Made by a program: the position numbers and the translations under genes
The notes under the pieces: model-generated
Database searches by the model: none
Told to the model about the DNA's origin: nothing
The model's input: the letters and a program-made list of their open reading frames with translations, nothing else
NCBI GenBank assembly: GCA_903861125.1
Contig: CAIOTF010000048.1
Coordinates: forward strand, 1 to 57,628
From: an uncultured Ignavibacteriota bacterium
GTDB lineage: Bacteria > Bacteroidota > Ignavibacteria > UBA10030 > UBA8401
Length of the DNA: 57,628 nucleotides
Direction of reading: 5' to 3'
Part shown: piece by piece, positions 42,419 through 51,262 of the stretch
How positions within the stretch are numbered: position 1 is the first letter of the stretch
Layout: every line of letters starts with the position of its first letter

Positions 42419-43297
42419 ATGATAAAATCCATAGGACTGTTTATTCTCTTCATCGCAGTAACTTTGTGCGGCGCTCAGACTGCACATGCTATTCTCCCGA
42501 ATGATACGCTCGTGATCTATCTGACGAAAGGAACACCGGTCATCGACGGCAGCGGGAACGACCGTTGCTGGGAAAAGATTCTATGGCAGCCGATCGATCA
42601 GCCGTGGATTCCATATGGCGAAACGGTCGGACATGACGATTTCTCCGGTAAGTATAAGATTATGTGGTCAAAGAAAACAAACCTGCTGTATTTCCTTGTT
42701 ACAATAACCGACGATGTGTATGTCGATGGATATCGGTACGACCGAGATCCTAAAAAAGGGGATTTCTATTATAACTACGATCTGCTTGAAGTCTTTATCG
42801 ACGAGGATCGGTCCGGCGGTATGCATGTTTTTGACGGCGAGAACGGAATAGGAAAAGAATGGGGAACATGCTCGGCGAATGCATTCTCGTATCACATGGT
42901 TATGGATTGTCCGAAAGAGAATGGAACGGCGAAAAAATTTGTTGCGTGCGACCTTGCAGGAAAAAGCTGGGAGAAATATTCTATTGCTAACTATGCAGAT
43001 CATTTCGATGCCTTTGCAATGCATAAACACGGGAGCGAATATATCTGGGAGTTTTCATTGAAGGTCTATAACGATTCGTATACGGACAGCAGTAGGGAAC
43101 AATCCAGGGTAACACTTGCTGCGAACAAAAGTTTGGGAATATCGCTGGCGTATTGCGACAATGATGACCAGCGCGAAGTTCCGAAGACGAGGGATAATTT
43201 TTTCGGATCGGTTACGGTTCCGCAAAGTGCGAACAACGATCACTGGAAGAATGCAGATATGTACCGGATAATTACACTCAGCGGAAAATTCAAATAG
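42419..43297 (+). CDS. Secreted CBM9-like sugar-binding protein
   Basis: About 292 residues from ATG 42419, which begins a standard signal peptide (MIKSIGLFILFIAVTLCGAQTAHA); ATG 42362 in the same frame would add 19 residues and is possible. The rest is one CBM9/DOMON-type beta-sandwich: 'PVIDGSGNDRCWEKI' at the start, 'NLLYFLVTITDDVYVDGY', NYDLLEVFIDEDRSGG, and a closing region with 'SLGISLAYCDNDDQ'. The same fold forms part of the protein at 4154. There is no sorting domain or catalytic motif. Likely binds sugar ends in the periplasm or extracellularly and helps the GH3 encoded 46 bp downstream. Confidence 0.75.
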   Translation: MIKSIGLFILFIAVTLCGAQTAHAILPNDTLVIYLTKGTPVIDGSGNDRCWEKILWQPIDQPWIPYGETVGHDDFSGKYKIMWSKKTNLLYFLVTITDDVYVDGYRYDRDPKKGDFYYNYDLLEVFIDEDRSGGMHVFDGENGIGKEWGTCSANAFSYHMVMDCPKENGTAKKFVACDLAGKSWEKYSIANYADHFDAFAMHKHGSEYIWEFSLKVYNDSYTDSSREQSRVTLAANKSLGISLAYCDNDDQREVPKTRDNFFGSVTVPQSANNDHWKNADMYRIITLSGKFK

Positions 43298-43343
43298 CAA
43301 TACTGCCGGAACCGCCAACACTCAAAGTAAAGGAAACAGAGCC

Positions 43344-45857
43344 ATGAAAAGAATATTTTTACTGATAATCATTCTTGCTGGTTTCACCGTAGTGCAGTCA
43401 CAGAATTATAAAGATCCTGCCGTTCCCGTGGAGCAGCGGGTAGCCGCTCTTCTATCCCTGATGACTCTGGAAGAAAAAGTGGATATGCTCAGCGGCACCG
43501 GTTTCGAATCGAAGCCGCTGGCCCGGCTCGGCATCCCTTCCTTGTATATGACCGATGGACCGGTTGGTGTCCGGTGGGATCCGTCGGTCGCTTTTCCTGC
43601 GTCGATTATGCTTGCGGCAACATTCGATACGTCCTTGGCGAACCGCTATGGCTGGGCTCTTGCACGTGAAACAAAGGCCAAAGGGAGGAATACGATCCTC
43701 GGTCCTTGTGTGAACATCAATCGCGTTCCGCTCGGTGGAAGGAATTTTGAAAGTTACGGCGAGGACCCGTTTCTTACGTCGCGCATTGCTGTTTCGTATA
43801 TCAAAGGTGTGCAGAGCGAAGGGGTTGTTGCAACAACCAAGCATTTTGCTGTAAATAATCAGGAAACGAAACGGACGACTATCAATGCAAAAGTGGATAC
43901 GCGAGCGCTGTATGAGATTTATTTTCCGGCATTCAAAGCTGCCGTCCAGGAGGCGAAAACAGAAGCGATCATGTGCGCCTATAACAAACTGAACGGACCG
44001 TACTGCAGTGAGAATGAAATGCTTCTCAATAATGTGCTGAAAAAAGAATGGAAGTTCGATGGTCTTGTTATGTCCGACTGGGGAGCGGTGCATACCACCG
44101 AAGGTGTGGCAACGTACGGACTCGATCTTGAAATGCCGGGAGGAGATTTCCTGACGAAGGAAAAACTTCTTCCTCTCATTAAAGATGGCAAGGTAAAGGA
44201 ATCGGTAATTGACGACAAAATAAAGCGGATGCTCCGCGTCATGTTCCGTATGGGATATTTTGACAGGCAGCTCGATAAGCCGGTGACGAATGCCCCGGAA
44301 CAACGGGCTGTTGCGCTCGACATTGCGCGAGCAGGGATCGTTTTGCTGAAGAACGAAAAAAATATTCTGCCGTTGCAAGCCGCTTCCGTGAAATCCATTG
44401 CTGTTGTCGGACCGAATGCGGAAGTACTGCGGAGCGGAGGCGGCGGCAGTTCGATGGTAATCCCGGCATCGGTCGAAACACCGTTGGACGCGATCAGAAG
44501 AACATTCCCGAATGCAACGGTATCTTTTGCCGTTGGAGCCAGATTGACGGGAGATGTTCCTGCGATCGAACCGCACTTCTTTTTCCTGCCGGACGATACA
44601 ACAGAAAAGAACATCCGCGTGTATAACGCTATGAATCTTCGCCCGGATGGAAATGGTCTGCTCGGCGAATATTTCGACAACAAGGAATTGAAAGGTGAAC
44701 CGAAGCTCCGGCGTATTGACAAGAACATCGAATTCCGCTGGGGCGGCAATAAACCCGCCGATGGTTTCGGCGTTGATAATTTTTCCGTACGCTGGACCGG
44801 CAGAATAAAACCCGCATTGTCCGGCACGTATGAGATCACTGCGGCAAGCGATGACGGGATCCGTTTATTCATCGATGGCAAACCTGTCATCGATCATTGG
44901 AACGATCACGCCGTTGAAGCACGCATGGCAAAGATTAATTTGGATTCCGGAAAATTCTACGATGTGAAGGTGGAATATTATGAAAACGGCGGCGATGCTG
45001 TTGCCCTGCTCGGCTGGACGAAGCCGAATGAAAATGAATGCAAAGCAGCAATTGATATCGCGGCTAAAAGTGAGATCGCGCTTATCTTCGCGGGTCATTC
45101 GCACTACCAGGAATCCGAAGGGTTCGACGGTCAATCCATCGATCTGCCGGAAAATCAGATCCAACTGATTAATGAAGTATCAAAAGTGAATCGTAATACG
45201 ATCGTTGTCATGAACGCCGGAACCCAGGTGAATCTGCTTCCATGGATCAACAATGTTCGCTCGCTGGTCTGGGCGTTTTTTCCGGGACAGGAAGGTGCGC
45301 AGGCAATGGTCGAAGTCTTGACCGGCGTACAGAATCCGTCCGGCAAGCTCCCGTTCACCATTGCAAAGCGGTGGGAAGAGTATCCTGCGTCTGCGAACTT
45401 TCCGGGCACAGACAGCACAGTGAAATATGAAGAAGGGATCTTGGTCGGCTATCGGTATTTCGATACAAAAAAAATAGAACCGTTGTACCCGTTTGGTTTT
45501 GGTATGTCCTATTCAACGTTTGCACTTTCGAATGCAAAAGTTCAATCCAAAAAGAACGGCGTAGTCGAAATATCTGTTGATGTGCAGAATACCGGTTCTG
45601 TGTCCGGATCGGAAGTGGTTCAGGTATACGTTAAGGACCTTGCGCCGGCAGTTGTCCGTCCGGAAAAAGAACTGAAAGCATTTGCCCGCGTCACGCTCAA
45701 TCCGGATGAACAAAAGAAAATTGTTTTGAAACTGTCCGCTTCATCCCTTCAGTATTATGATGATATTGTTAAGAAATGGGTACGGTCAAAAGGGGAGTAT
45801 CAGATCTTTGTTGGAACGTCCTCAAGGAATGTTGTTTTGGCCGGAACGATTAAATAA
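43344..45857 (+). CDS. Glycoside hydrolase family 3 beta-glucosidase with inserted PA14 domain
   Basis: 837 residues with a signal peptide (VVQSQ, 20). The GH3 barrel (about 22-310) carries 'YMTDGPVGVRW', the paired KH (166-167), and nucleophile D245 in VMSDWGAV. The alpha/beta sandwich (from about 330) is interrupted by a PA14 domain (about 438-558, 'GLLGEYFDN', 'SDDGIRLFIDGKPVIDHW') and resumes with the probable acid/base E592 in YQESEGFDG. An FN3-like domain closes the protein (about 740-830). This architecture matches yeast- and gut-type beta-glucosidases in which PA14 shapes the active site toward short oligosaccharides. No sorting domain: probably periplasmic. It is the last gene of the island and is followed by a terminator. 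Confidence 0.93.
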   Translation: MKRIFLLIIILAGFTVVQSQNYKDPAVPVEQRVAALLSLMTLEEKVDMLSGTGFESKPLARLGIPSLYMTDGPVGVRWDPSVAFPASIMLAATFDTSLANRYGWALARETKAKGRNTILGPCVNINRVPLGGRNFESYGEDPFLTSRIAVSYIKGVQSEGVVATTKHFAVNNQETKRTTINAKVDTRALYEIYFPAFKAAVQEAKTEAIMCAYNKLNGPYCSENEMLLNNVLKKEWKFDGLVMSDWGAVHTTEGVATYGLDLEMPGGDFLTKEKLLPLIKDGKVKESVIDDKIKRMLRVMFRMGYFDRQLDKPVTNAPEQRAVALDIARAGIVLLKNEKNILPLQAASVKSIAVVGPNAEVLRSGGGGSSMVIPASVETPLDAIRRTFPNATVSFAVGARLTGDVPAIEPHFFFLPDDTTEKNIRVYNAMNLRPDGNGLLGEYFDNKELKGEPKLRRIDKNIEFRWGGNKPADGFGVDNFSVRWTGRIKPALSGTYEITAASDDGIRLFIDGKPVIDHWNDHAVEARMAKINLDSGKFYDVKVEYYENGGDAVALLGWTKPNENECKAAIDIAAKSEIALIFAGHSHYQESEGFDGQSIDLPENQIQLINEVSKVNRNTIVVMNAGTQVNLLPWINNVRSLVWAFFPGQEGAQAMVEVLTGVQNPSGKLPFTIAKRWEEYPASANFPGTDSTVKYEEGILVGYRYFDTKKIEPLYPFGFGMSYSTFALSNAKVQSKKNGVVEISVDVQNTGSVSGSEVVQVYVKDLAPAVVRPEKELKAFARVTLNPDEQKKIVLKLSASSLQYYDDIVKKWVRSKGEYQIFVGTSSRNVVLAGTIK

Positions 45858-45879
45858 CGATTAAATGTGAGCCGTTATT

Positions 45880-45912
45880 AAACCCCGACGTGTGCCGGGG
45901 TTTTGTTTTTTA
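45880..45912 (+). terminator. Rho-independent terminator ending the degradation island
   Basis: AAACCCCG and CGGGGTTT form an 8-bp stem with an 8-base loop, followed directly by TTTTGTTTTTTATT. It lies 22 bp after the GH3 stop. Confidence 0.88.
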
Positions 45913-46026
45913 TTCCGACAGACTGCTCTGAATAGCAGTCCGGTTTATCCTTGCTTCGTATTTGCATCCAGTACTCTATCTCACTATCTTTGAATTGTTA
46001 ATCAGCCGTTACGACTATCTTACGAT

Positions 46027-46578
46027 ATGAAAAAAGCATACATAGCTGTCCGCGATTTTGTCCTCCGGTATCCGGCAATTCTTGCGTCATACTTTATCTA
46101 CAGTTATTATTTTATTTCGACGATGGATTTTTACATCAAGTTCAAGCATCGTCATTTGGGAGCGAAGGAAACATTCCAGCATTTCGACACGCTGCTGTGG
46201 ATGTGGGTGTTGGCGTATGCAATGGTGAAAGTGATCGATCTCCGTGAACGGTTGCATGGCCGCGAAAAGGCATATCTTGAGCAGCAGCACCAAATGGATT
46301 TGAAAGAAACACAGATCCAAACGTTGCACGAAGTAATTATGACGCTGAAACATGAGATCAATAATCCGCTTGCCATCATCCTCGGTTACACGCGCCTGCT
46401 GAAGAAACAAGTTCCCGACCCCGAAACCCTGAAAAAGATTGAGGAAATTGAATTTGCTTCACAACGGATCAACCATGCGTTGAAGGAATTTTCCGCTGCC
46501 CAGGTATACGAAGTTGCCAAATCACCGGTGGGAAACCTGGTTGAACTTTCTCCCTATTCTTCCGCTAAAAAACAATGA
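46027..46578 (+). CDS. Membrane protein with HisKA dimerisation domain but no ATPase domain
   Basis: 183 residues. Two hydrophobic segments (about 14-34 and 56-70) are followed by a coiled-coil-like linker (about 72-105) and a histidine-kinase HisKA domain (about 106-160) with the H-box 'TLKHEINNPLAIILGYTRLL'. The protein then stops within about 25 residues, so the usual ~130-residue HATPase_c domain is missing. The stop overlaps the tadA start (ATGA), so no frameshifted remainder exists downstream. It could be a phosphotransfer or dimer-forming partner, a decoy that inhibits a kinase, or a degraded kinase. No response regulator lies nearby. Confidence 0.75.
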   Translation: MKKAYIAVRDFVLRYPAILASYFIYSYYFISTMDFYIKFKHRHLGAKETFQHFDTLLWMWVLAYAMVKVIDLRERLHGREKAYLEQQHQMDLKETQIQTLHEVIMTLKHEINNPLAIILGYTRLLKKQVPDPETLKKIEEIEFASQRINHALKEFSAAQVYEVAKSPVGNLVELSPYSSAKKQ

Positions 46579-47033
46579 CACTCCATGAACGATGGATGAA
46601 GTATGCGCTGCGAGAAGCGGAGCGCGCGCTGGAACAGAATGAAGTTCCCGTTGGTGCAATCGTTATACACAACAATACCATCATCGCAAAAGGATACAAC
46701 CAGGTGGAAATGATGCATGATCCGACCGCGCATGCGGAGATGATCGCATTAACCGCCGCCACGGCTCACCGCGAGAACAAATTCTTAAAGGATTGTGTGC
46801 TGTATGTTACCATGGAGCCCTGCCCGATGTGTGCCGGAGCGATCGTCTTATCGCGGATTCCCACGATTGTGTTTGGCTGTTATGATCCCAAAATGGGGGC
46901 AAGCGGCAGCGTGATGAATGTGACGGAGAATAAAAAACTGAACCACCAGGTGCATGTTGTCGGAGGGGTACTGGATAATGAATGCGGTGCGATCGTAAAA
47001 GAATTTTTTATAAAAAAAAGGATCCAATCATAA
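46575..47033 (+). CDS. tadA: tRNA-specific adenosine deaminase TadA
   Basis: 152 residues, full length for the family. Zinc-site motifs are present: TAHAEM (H53, catalytic E55) and PCPMCAGAI (C83, C86), with 'VGAIVIHNNTIIAKGYN' before them and the FGCYDPKMGA(S)GS loop after. It converts adenosine-34 to inosine in the tRNA-Arg anticodon, an essential step for reading CGN codons in most bacteria. The ATG overlaps the stop of the HisKA gene, so the two are probably co-translated. Confidence 0.93.
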   Translation: MTLHERWMKYALREAERALEQNEVPVGAIVIHNNTIIAKGYNQVEMMHDPTAHAEMIALTAATAHRENKFLKDCVLYVTMEPCPMCAGAIVLSRIPTIVFGCYDPKMGASGSVMNVTENKKLNHQVHVVGGVLDNECGAIVKEFFIKKRIQS

Positions 47034-47092
47034 TAAGATAGGGCGGAGGAACGTTCAAATTGCACAATGTTCCGATGCAGCCCTTGGTGAGA

Positions 47093-48178
47093 TCACACCG
47101 CAATACCTTCTTTCAGTTTCTCCGCTCTGTCTGCCAATCGCAATGCCTCAAGCATCTCGTCAATATCGCCATCGATGAACCGGTCAAGATTATACAAGGT
47201 TAAACCAATGCGGTGATCCGTTACGCGGTTCTGCGGAAAATTATATGTGCGCACTTTATCGCTGCGGTCTCCGCTGCCGACCATCGATTTTCGCGAGGCT
47301 GCCTGTTCGTTCTGCTGTTCCTGTAATTTCATTTCATACAATTTTGAACGGAGCATCTTCATTGCGCGTTCACGGTTCTGGAATTGCGAACGCTCCTGCT
47401 GGCACGCAACAATAATTCCCGACGGTTTGTGTGTGATCCGGACGGCGGTCTCAACCTTATTCACGTTCTGTCCCCCCTTGCCTCCGGAACGATACGTATC
47501 CAGCTGAATATCGGCGGGATTAATTACCACTTCTTCAACATCGTCTACCTGCGGCATGATTGCAACTGTTGCGGCCGAGGTGTGAACGCGTCCCTGTGCT
47601 TCTGTTTCCGGTACACGCTGCACGCGGTGAACGCCGCTTTCAAATTTCAGCACTCCGTACACATCGTCGCCATCAATGCTCATCGTTACTTCTTTGAATC
47701 CCCCTTTGTCCGTTTCGTTCCAGTCCAGCGTATCAACGCGCCATTTTTTCCGTTCGCAAAACCGGACATACATCCGGTAGAGATCCGAGGCGAACAGCGC
47801 TGCCTCTTCGCCCCCGGTTCCTCCGCGGATTTCCACTATCACATTGCGGTTGTCGTTCGGATCTTTGGGAATGAGCAGCGCTTTTACTTCCTCTTCGAGA
47901 ACGACCAATTGCGGTTCCAGTTCGGCGATCTCGGCAAGAGCCATCTCTTTCAACTCCTGTTCGCCGCCGATCGCGAGCATTTCTTTGCTGCTTTCAATAT
48001 TTTTGTAAACGTGCAGGTATTTATCAGATACTCGTACGATCTCGGAGAGTTCCCGAAATTCGCGTCCCAGTTCTTTGCTCTTTTGCTGATTGGAGGCAAC
48101 GTCGGGTGAGGACATCTTCTCCTGTACTTCGGCAAAGCGTCGTTTTATGGATTGTAATTTTTCTACAAGGTTGCTCAT
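47093..48178 (-). CDS. prfA: Peptide chain release factor 1
   Basis: 361 residues, normal length. The catalytic GGQ loop is at 235-237 ('[18 protein letters not shown]'), and the codon-recognition PxT motif reads PET (190-192, in '[21 protein letters not shown]'), which marks RF1 (UAA/UAG) rather than RF2 (SPF). It releases finished peptides at the ribosome. It lies downstream of DUF1385 on the same strand with a 92-bp gap, an order common in many bacteria. The 3' end converges with tadA about 60 bp away, with no strong terminator visible between them. Confidence 0.96.
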   Translation of the reverse strand: MSNLVEKLQSIKRRFAEVQEKMSSPDVASNQQKSKELGREFRELSEIVRVSDKYLHVYKNIESSKEMLAIGGEQELKEMALAEIAELEPQLVVLEEEVKALLIPKDPNDNRNVIVEIRGGTGGEEAALFASDLYRMYVRFCERKKWRVDTLDWNETDKGGFKEVTMSIDGDDVYGVLKFESGVHRVQRVPETEAQGRVHTSAATVAIMPQVDDVEEVVINPADIQLDTYRSGGKGGQNVNKVETAVRITHKPSGIIVACQQERSQFQNRERAMKMLRSKLYEMKLQEQQNEQAASRKSMVGSGDRSDKVRTYNFPQNRVTDHRIGLTLYNLDRFIDGDIDEMLEALRLADRAEKLKEGIAV

Positions 48179-48270
48179 AGTTCAACAACGAAAGTGGAAC
48201 AAGCGTTCATGCTTGCCCTGAATAAAGTGAAAATAAAATTAGAAAAAGTATTTTTGTCCCGCCGTTTATT

Positions 48271-49227
48271 TTAATCTCTCTGCAATGCTGCCTTTAATGC
48301 CGCAAGAGAAACTTCCATCATCGATTCGTCCGGTTCTTCCGTGGTGATTGTTTGCAGCCACAATCCGGGGGCGACAAACATTTTTCCCGCCGCACTGTTG
48401 CTGTGTTTGGCGGAATATTTAAGGAATTCATACGAGATTCCGCCGAGTACCGGGATGAACGGGATATGCGTTGCCAGACGGATAGGCAGCGTTAATTGGT
48501 CGATGAATTGAAGTAAAATCGTATCCATGATGCTGAAGAGCAGTATTGCGATCAGCATTACCTGAAGCACAAAACTTGTCCCGCATCGCGGATGAAAACG
48601 AGTATACGTTATCGCCGACGGAACAGTGAGCGGAGCATTCTGCTCGAATGCAAAAACAGCCTTGTGTTCCGCACCGTGATATTGAAAGAGACGGTGGACA
48701 TCCTTCATCTTTGAAATAGCATACAGATAACCGAGCAATATGGTGATGCGGATCGCGCCCGAAACGATATTGAATTCGAACGGCTTTTGGGAGACATCAA
48801 AAAACTGTGTTGCCGCAAACAACGGAAGGAAGAAGAAGAGCCCGACTCCCGCAGCCAGCGAAAAGATCAATGTAGCGATCAGCGCAAGTTTGCTCTGCGG
48901 TTTCTTCTCTTTTTTCTCACCCTTATTATTGTTGTTATTTTTCGCTTCCTCGTCTTCCATGGCGATCTCGGCGGAATAATTCAGCGTACTGATGCCGACA
49001 TACATCATTTCAATCAGTCCAATCGCGCCGCGGATGACCGGTTTATTGAGGGATGGATATGTTTCCATCACCGACGTAAACGGCATTTTTTTTACTACGA
49101 TCTCGCCGCTTGCCCTGCGCACCGCCGTTGCGATCATTCCCTTGGCGCGCATCATTACCCCTTCAATCACTGCTTGACCGCCGACCTGGATCGGCTGATT
49201 GATATCAAATTTTTGTTCTTCACTCAT
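48271..49227 (-). CDS. DUF1385 family membrane protein
   Basis: 318 residues from ATG 49227; longer in-frame starts would run back through a hairpin at 49252-49279 and are not favoured. Family landmarks: 'VGGQAVIEGVMMRAKGMIATAVRR', 'PVIRGAIGLIEMMYVG', 'YHGAEHKAVFAFE', 'HPRCGTSFVLQVMLI'. It has about four to five membrane helices and a charged cytoplasm-like loop of poly-Asn/Lys (about 108-125). The molecular function is unknown; it is conserved next to prfA in many Gram-positive and FCB genomes, suggesting a general cellular role. The last residues (48275-48330) are acidic and soluble. Confidence 0.9.
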   Translation of the reverse strand: MSEEQKFDINQPIQVGGQAVIEGVMMRAKGMIATAVRRASGEIVVKKMPFTSVMETYPSLNKPVIRGAIGLIEMMYVGISTLNYSAEIAMEDEEAKNNNNNKGEKKEKKPQSKLALIATLIFSLAAGVGLFFFLPLFAATQFFDVSQKPFEFNIVSGAIRITILLGYLYAISKMKDVHRLFQYHGAEHKAVFAFEQNAPLTVPSAITYTRFHPRCGTSFVLQVMLIAILLFSIMDTILLQFIDQLTLPIRLATHIPFIPVLGGISYEFLKYSAKHSNSAAGKMFVAPGLWLQTITTEEPDESMMEVSLAALKAALQRD

Positions 49228-49251
49228 AGGTGCTTCGTCTTTCAGAAAATA

Positions 49252-49279
49252 AAAACCTGTGAGACAATTCACAGGTTTT
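49252..49279 (-). terminator. Hairpin between ggt and DUF1385 genes
   Basis: AAAACCTGTGA and TCACAGGTTTT form a perfect 11-bp stem with a 6-base loop. Read on the - strand it is followed by TTTATTTTC, the shape of an intrinsic terminator for the upstream ggt gene. It ends only 24 bp from the DUF1385 start, so the DUF1385/prfA promoter must lie upstream of it (then it would attenuate) or overlap it. Confidence 0.7.
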
Positions 49280-49340
49280 GGTGATACAATATACGAAAAA
49301 TTGAAGGAAGAGTAAATCTGCCGGCGCAGTTGACCACGTT

Positions 49341-49385
49341 CATGCCTCGACGCAGTGAATCCTGCTGCAAACAGGATTCGGCATG
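49341..49385. repeat. Intergenic palindromic (REP-like) element
   Basis: An outer CATGCC/GGCATG pair and an inner perfect GAATCCTG/CAGGATTC stem with a 7-base loop form one imperfect cruciform in the ggt-DUF1385 gap. A second short palindrome-rich stretch (CCCGAGCGGAGACGAGGGG) lies at about 49433-49453. There is no T-tract. It looks like a scattered intergenic repeat; other genomic copies are not visible within this window. Confidence 0.5.
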
Positions 49386-49501
49386 ACATCGCACCCTATT
49401 TCAAACACTTTCAATGGCAAATACAATTGTCGTCCCGAGCGGAGACGAGGGGTGACAAACCATAACCTTCATAAATTCTTGACAAGTTCATCTATACCGA
49501 A

Positions 49502-51196
49502 TCAATATCCTATTGCCAGACCGTATCCGCGCGGATCGGAAGCACCAAACAGTACACCATGCGTATTGTCTATCACGATCCCTTCTGCAAGACCGCTGTT
49601 GCCGCGCCGCTCTTTCAGTATATGTCCCATCGATTCAAGTTTTTCAATGGTGTCGACAGAGAGTCCCCGCCGTTCATAATCAGTAACATCAGGAGACCAC
49701 TGATGATGGATGCGAGGAGCATCGATCGCCTGCTGAATGTTCATGTCAAAATCGATAACGTTGCAGATTACCTGCATCACTGTGGTGATGATCGTTGTTC
49801 CGCCCGGTGTGCCGATGACCATAAACGGTTTTCCATCTTTTACCACGATTGTCGGCGTCATGGATGAAAGCATCCGTTTGTTCGGCTGGATCTCGTTGGC
49901 AATGTTACCGAGTGCGCCGTAGATGTTCGGCACGCCTGGCTTCGCGGAAAAATCATCCATTTCATTATTCAATAAAAATCCCGCGCCGTCAACGGCAACG
50001 GAACATCCGAATCCGCCGTTGAGTGTTGTTGTAACGCTCACGCAGTTTCCCCACTTATCCACGACTGAATAGTGTGTTGTCTGCTCGCTCTCGTGAAGCG
50101 GCGGAGTTCCGTGCGAAATATCTTTGCTGGCGCTTGCTTTCATCGTATCGATTGTTTTGCGTCGTTCATCGGCATACTGTTTTGAGATGAGCCAATGAAC
50201 AGGAACTTTATAGAATTCAGGATCGCCGAGATGTTCCGCACGGTCTGCATACACGCGGCGCATCGCTTCAATGTACCGGTGAAGAGTCTTTGCGGAATTA
50301 TGTCCGTATGACCGCAGATCATATCCTTCCAGAATATTCAGTAATTGAATCAGCGCCGTTCCGCCGGAACTGACCGGCGGCTGCGAAATGATCTCGTATC
50401 CCCGGTACATCCCTTTCAGTGGTGTGCGGACAACGGCTTCATAATGTCCCAGATCGGCGAGCGAGATTAATCCTTTTCCCCGTTTCATTTCTGCGGCAAT
50501 AAGTTCGGCGGTTTCCCCTTTATAGAAACCCTCTTTACCTTTATCAATGATCCGTTTCAACGTCTTGCCAAGATCTGTCTGTTTCCAAACATCTCCCTCT
50601 TTATAGAGGGAATCTTTGCTGACAAAATATTTCTTGCTCCCGGAAAATGTAAGGAAGGTATTCCGTCCCGAGTTGAGATCGCTGGCAAGTTCAGACAGGA
50701 GGGGGAATCCGTTTGTTGCAAGTTCATACGCCGGAGTTATAACCTGCGTACGGTTCATTGTTCCGTACCGTTCCAGTCCCGTCAGCATACCCGCCACGGC
50801 TCCCGGAACACCGGCCGCAAGATGACCAAGCGTGCTTTTATCCGAAAGAAATTTTCCTGCACTGTCCAGATACATATCCCGTGTCGCGCTGCCGGGAGCC
50901 TTCTCGCGGTAATCAATCGCGAAACACCGTCCGTCGGCAAAACGGATGTTCATGAATCCACCCCCGCCGATGTTTCCCGCTGCGGGATACGTCACTGCCA
51001 GCGCGAAGCCGACCGCAACCGCGGCATCAACTGCGTTTCCCCCTTTTCGGAGTATTTCCATTCCGGCTTTCGATGCAAGCGGGTCCGCCGAAACAACCAT
51101 GCCGTTTTTTGTTTTCACCGGTTTTCGCGAAGCCGAATACGGGATACTTGTGAAAAGAAAAGAGAGTACCAGCAATGATGTAAAAAATTTTTTCAT
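49502..51196 (-). CDS. ggt: Gamma-glutamyltransferase (glutathione hydrolase)
   Basis: 564 residues with a signal peptide (to about 22), so periplasmic. The precursor is full length: large subunit about 25-372 with substrate-binding R97 (DYREKAPG) and 'GNIGGGGFM'; the small subunit starts at the catalytic Thr, about T373 in TTHYSVVD, the site of self-cleavage, and carries the 'SSMTPTIV' and 'GTPGGTTI' loops. It cleaves the gamma-glutamyl bond of glutathione and related peptides, supplying Glu and Cys-Gly. It is separated from ssb by a terminator and followed by a REP-like element and a hairpin, so probably a single-gene unit. Confidence 0.95.
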   Translation of the reverse strand: MKKFFTSLLVLSFLFTSIPYSASRKPVKTKNGMVVSADPLASKAGMEILRKGGNAVDAAVAVGFALAVTYPAAGNIGGGGFMNIRFADGRCFAIDYREKAPGSATRDMYLDSAGKFLSDKSTLGHLAAGVPGAVAGMLTGLERYGTMNRTQVITPAYELATNGFPLLSELASDLNSGRNTFLTFSGSKKYFVSKDSLYKEGDVWKQTDLGKTLKRIIDKGKEGFYKGETAELIAAEMKRGKGLISLADLGHYEAVVRTPLKGMYRGYEIISQPPVSSGGTALIQLLNILEGYDLRSYGHNSAKTLHRYIEAMRRVYADRAEHLGDPEFYKVPVHWLISKQYADERRKTIDTMKASASKDISHGTPPLHESEQTTHYSVVDKWGNCVSVTTTLNGGFGCSVAVDGAGFLLNNEMDDFSAKPGVPNIYGALGNIANEIQPNKRMLSSMTPTIVVKDGKPFMVIGTPGGTTIITTVMQVICNVIDFDMNIQQAIDAPRIHHQWSPDVTDYERRGLSVDTIEKLESMGHILKERRGNSGLAEGIVIDNTHGVLFGASDPRGYGLAIGY

Positions 51197-51216
51197 GTAA
51201 GGCCTTTAAAAAAAGA

Positions 51217-51241
51217 AGCCCTGTCTGAAGTTGACAGGGCT
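51217..51241 (-). terminator. Rho-independent terminator after ssb
   Basis: AGCCCTGTC/GACAGGGCT, a 9-bp stem with a 7-base loop, followed on the - strand by TCTTTTTTTAAA. It lies 22 bp beyond the ssb stop and just before the ggt start, ending the ssb transcript. Confidence 0.88.
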
Positions 51242-51262
51242 GTTGTGTGAAATGATATTATT

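Noticed and set aside
43452-44890. Two long overlapping - strand frames (374 and 303 codons) inside the GH3-PA14 gene
   Set aside because: Both lie opposite conserved GH3 motifs and have no ribosome-binding site or domain; shadow frames in a GC-balanced gene.
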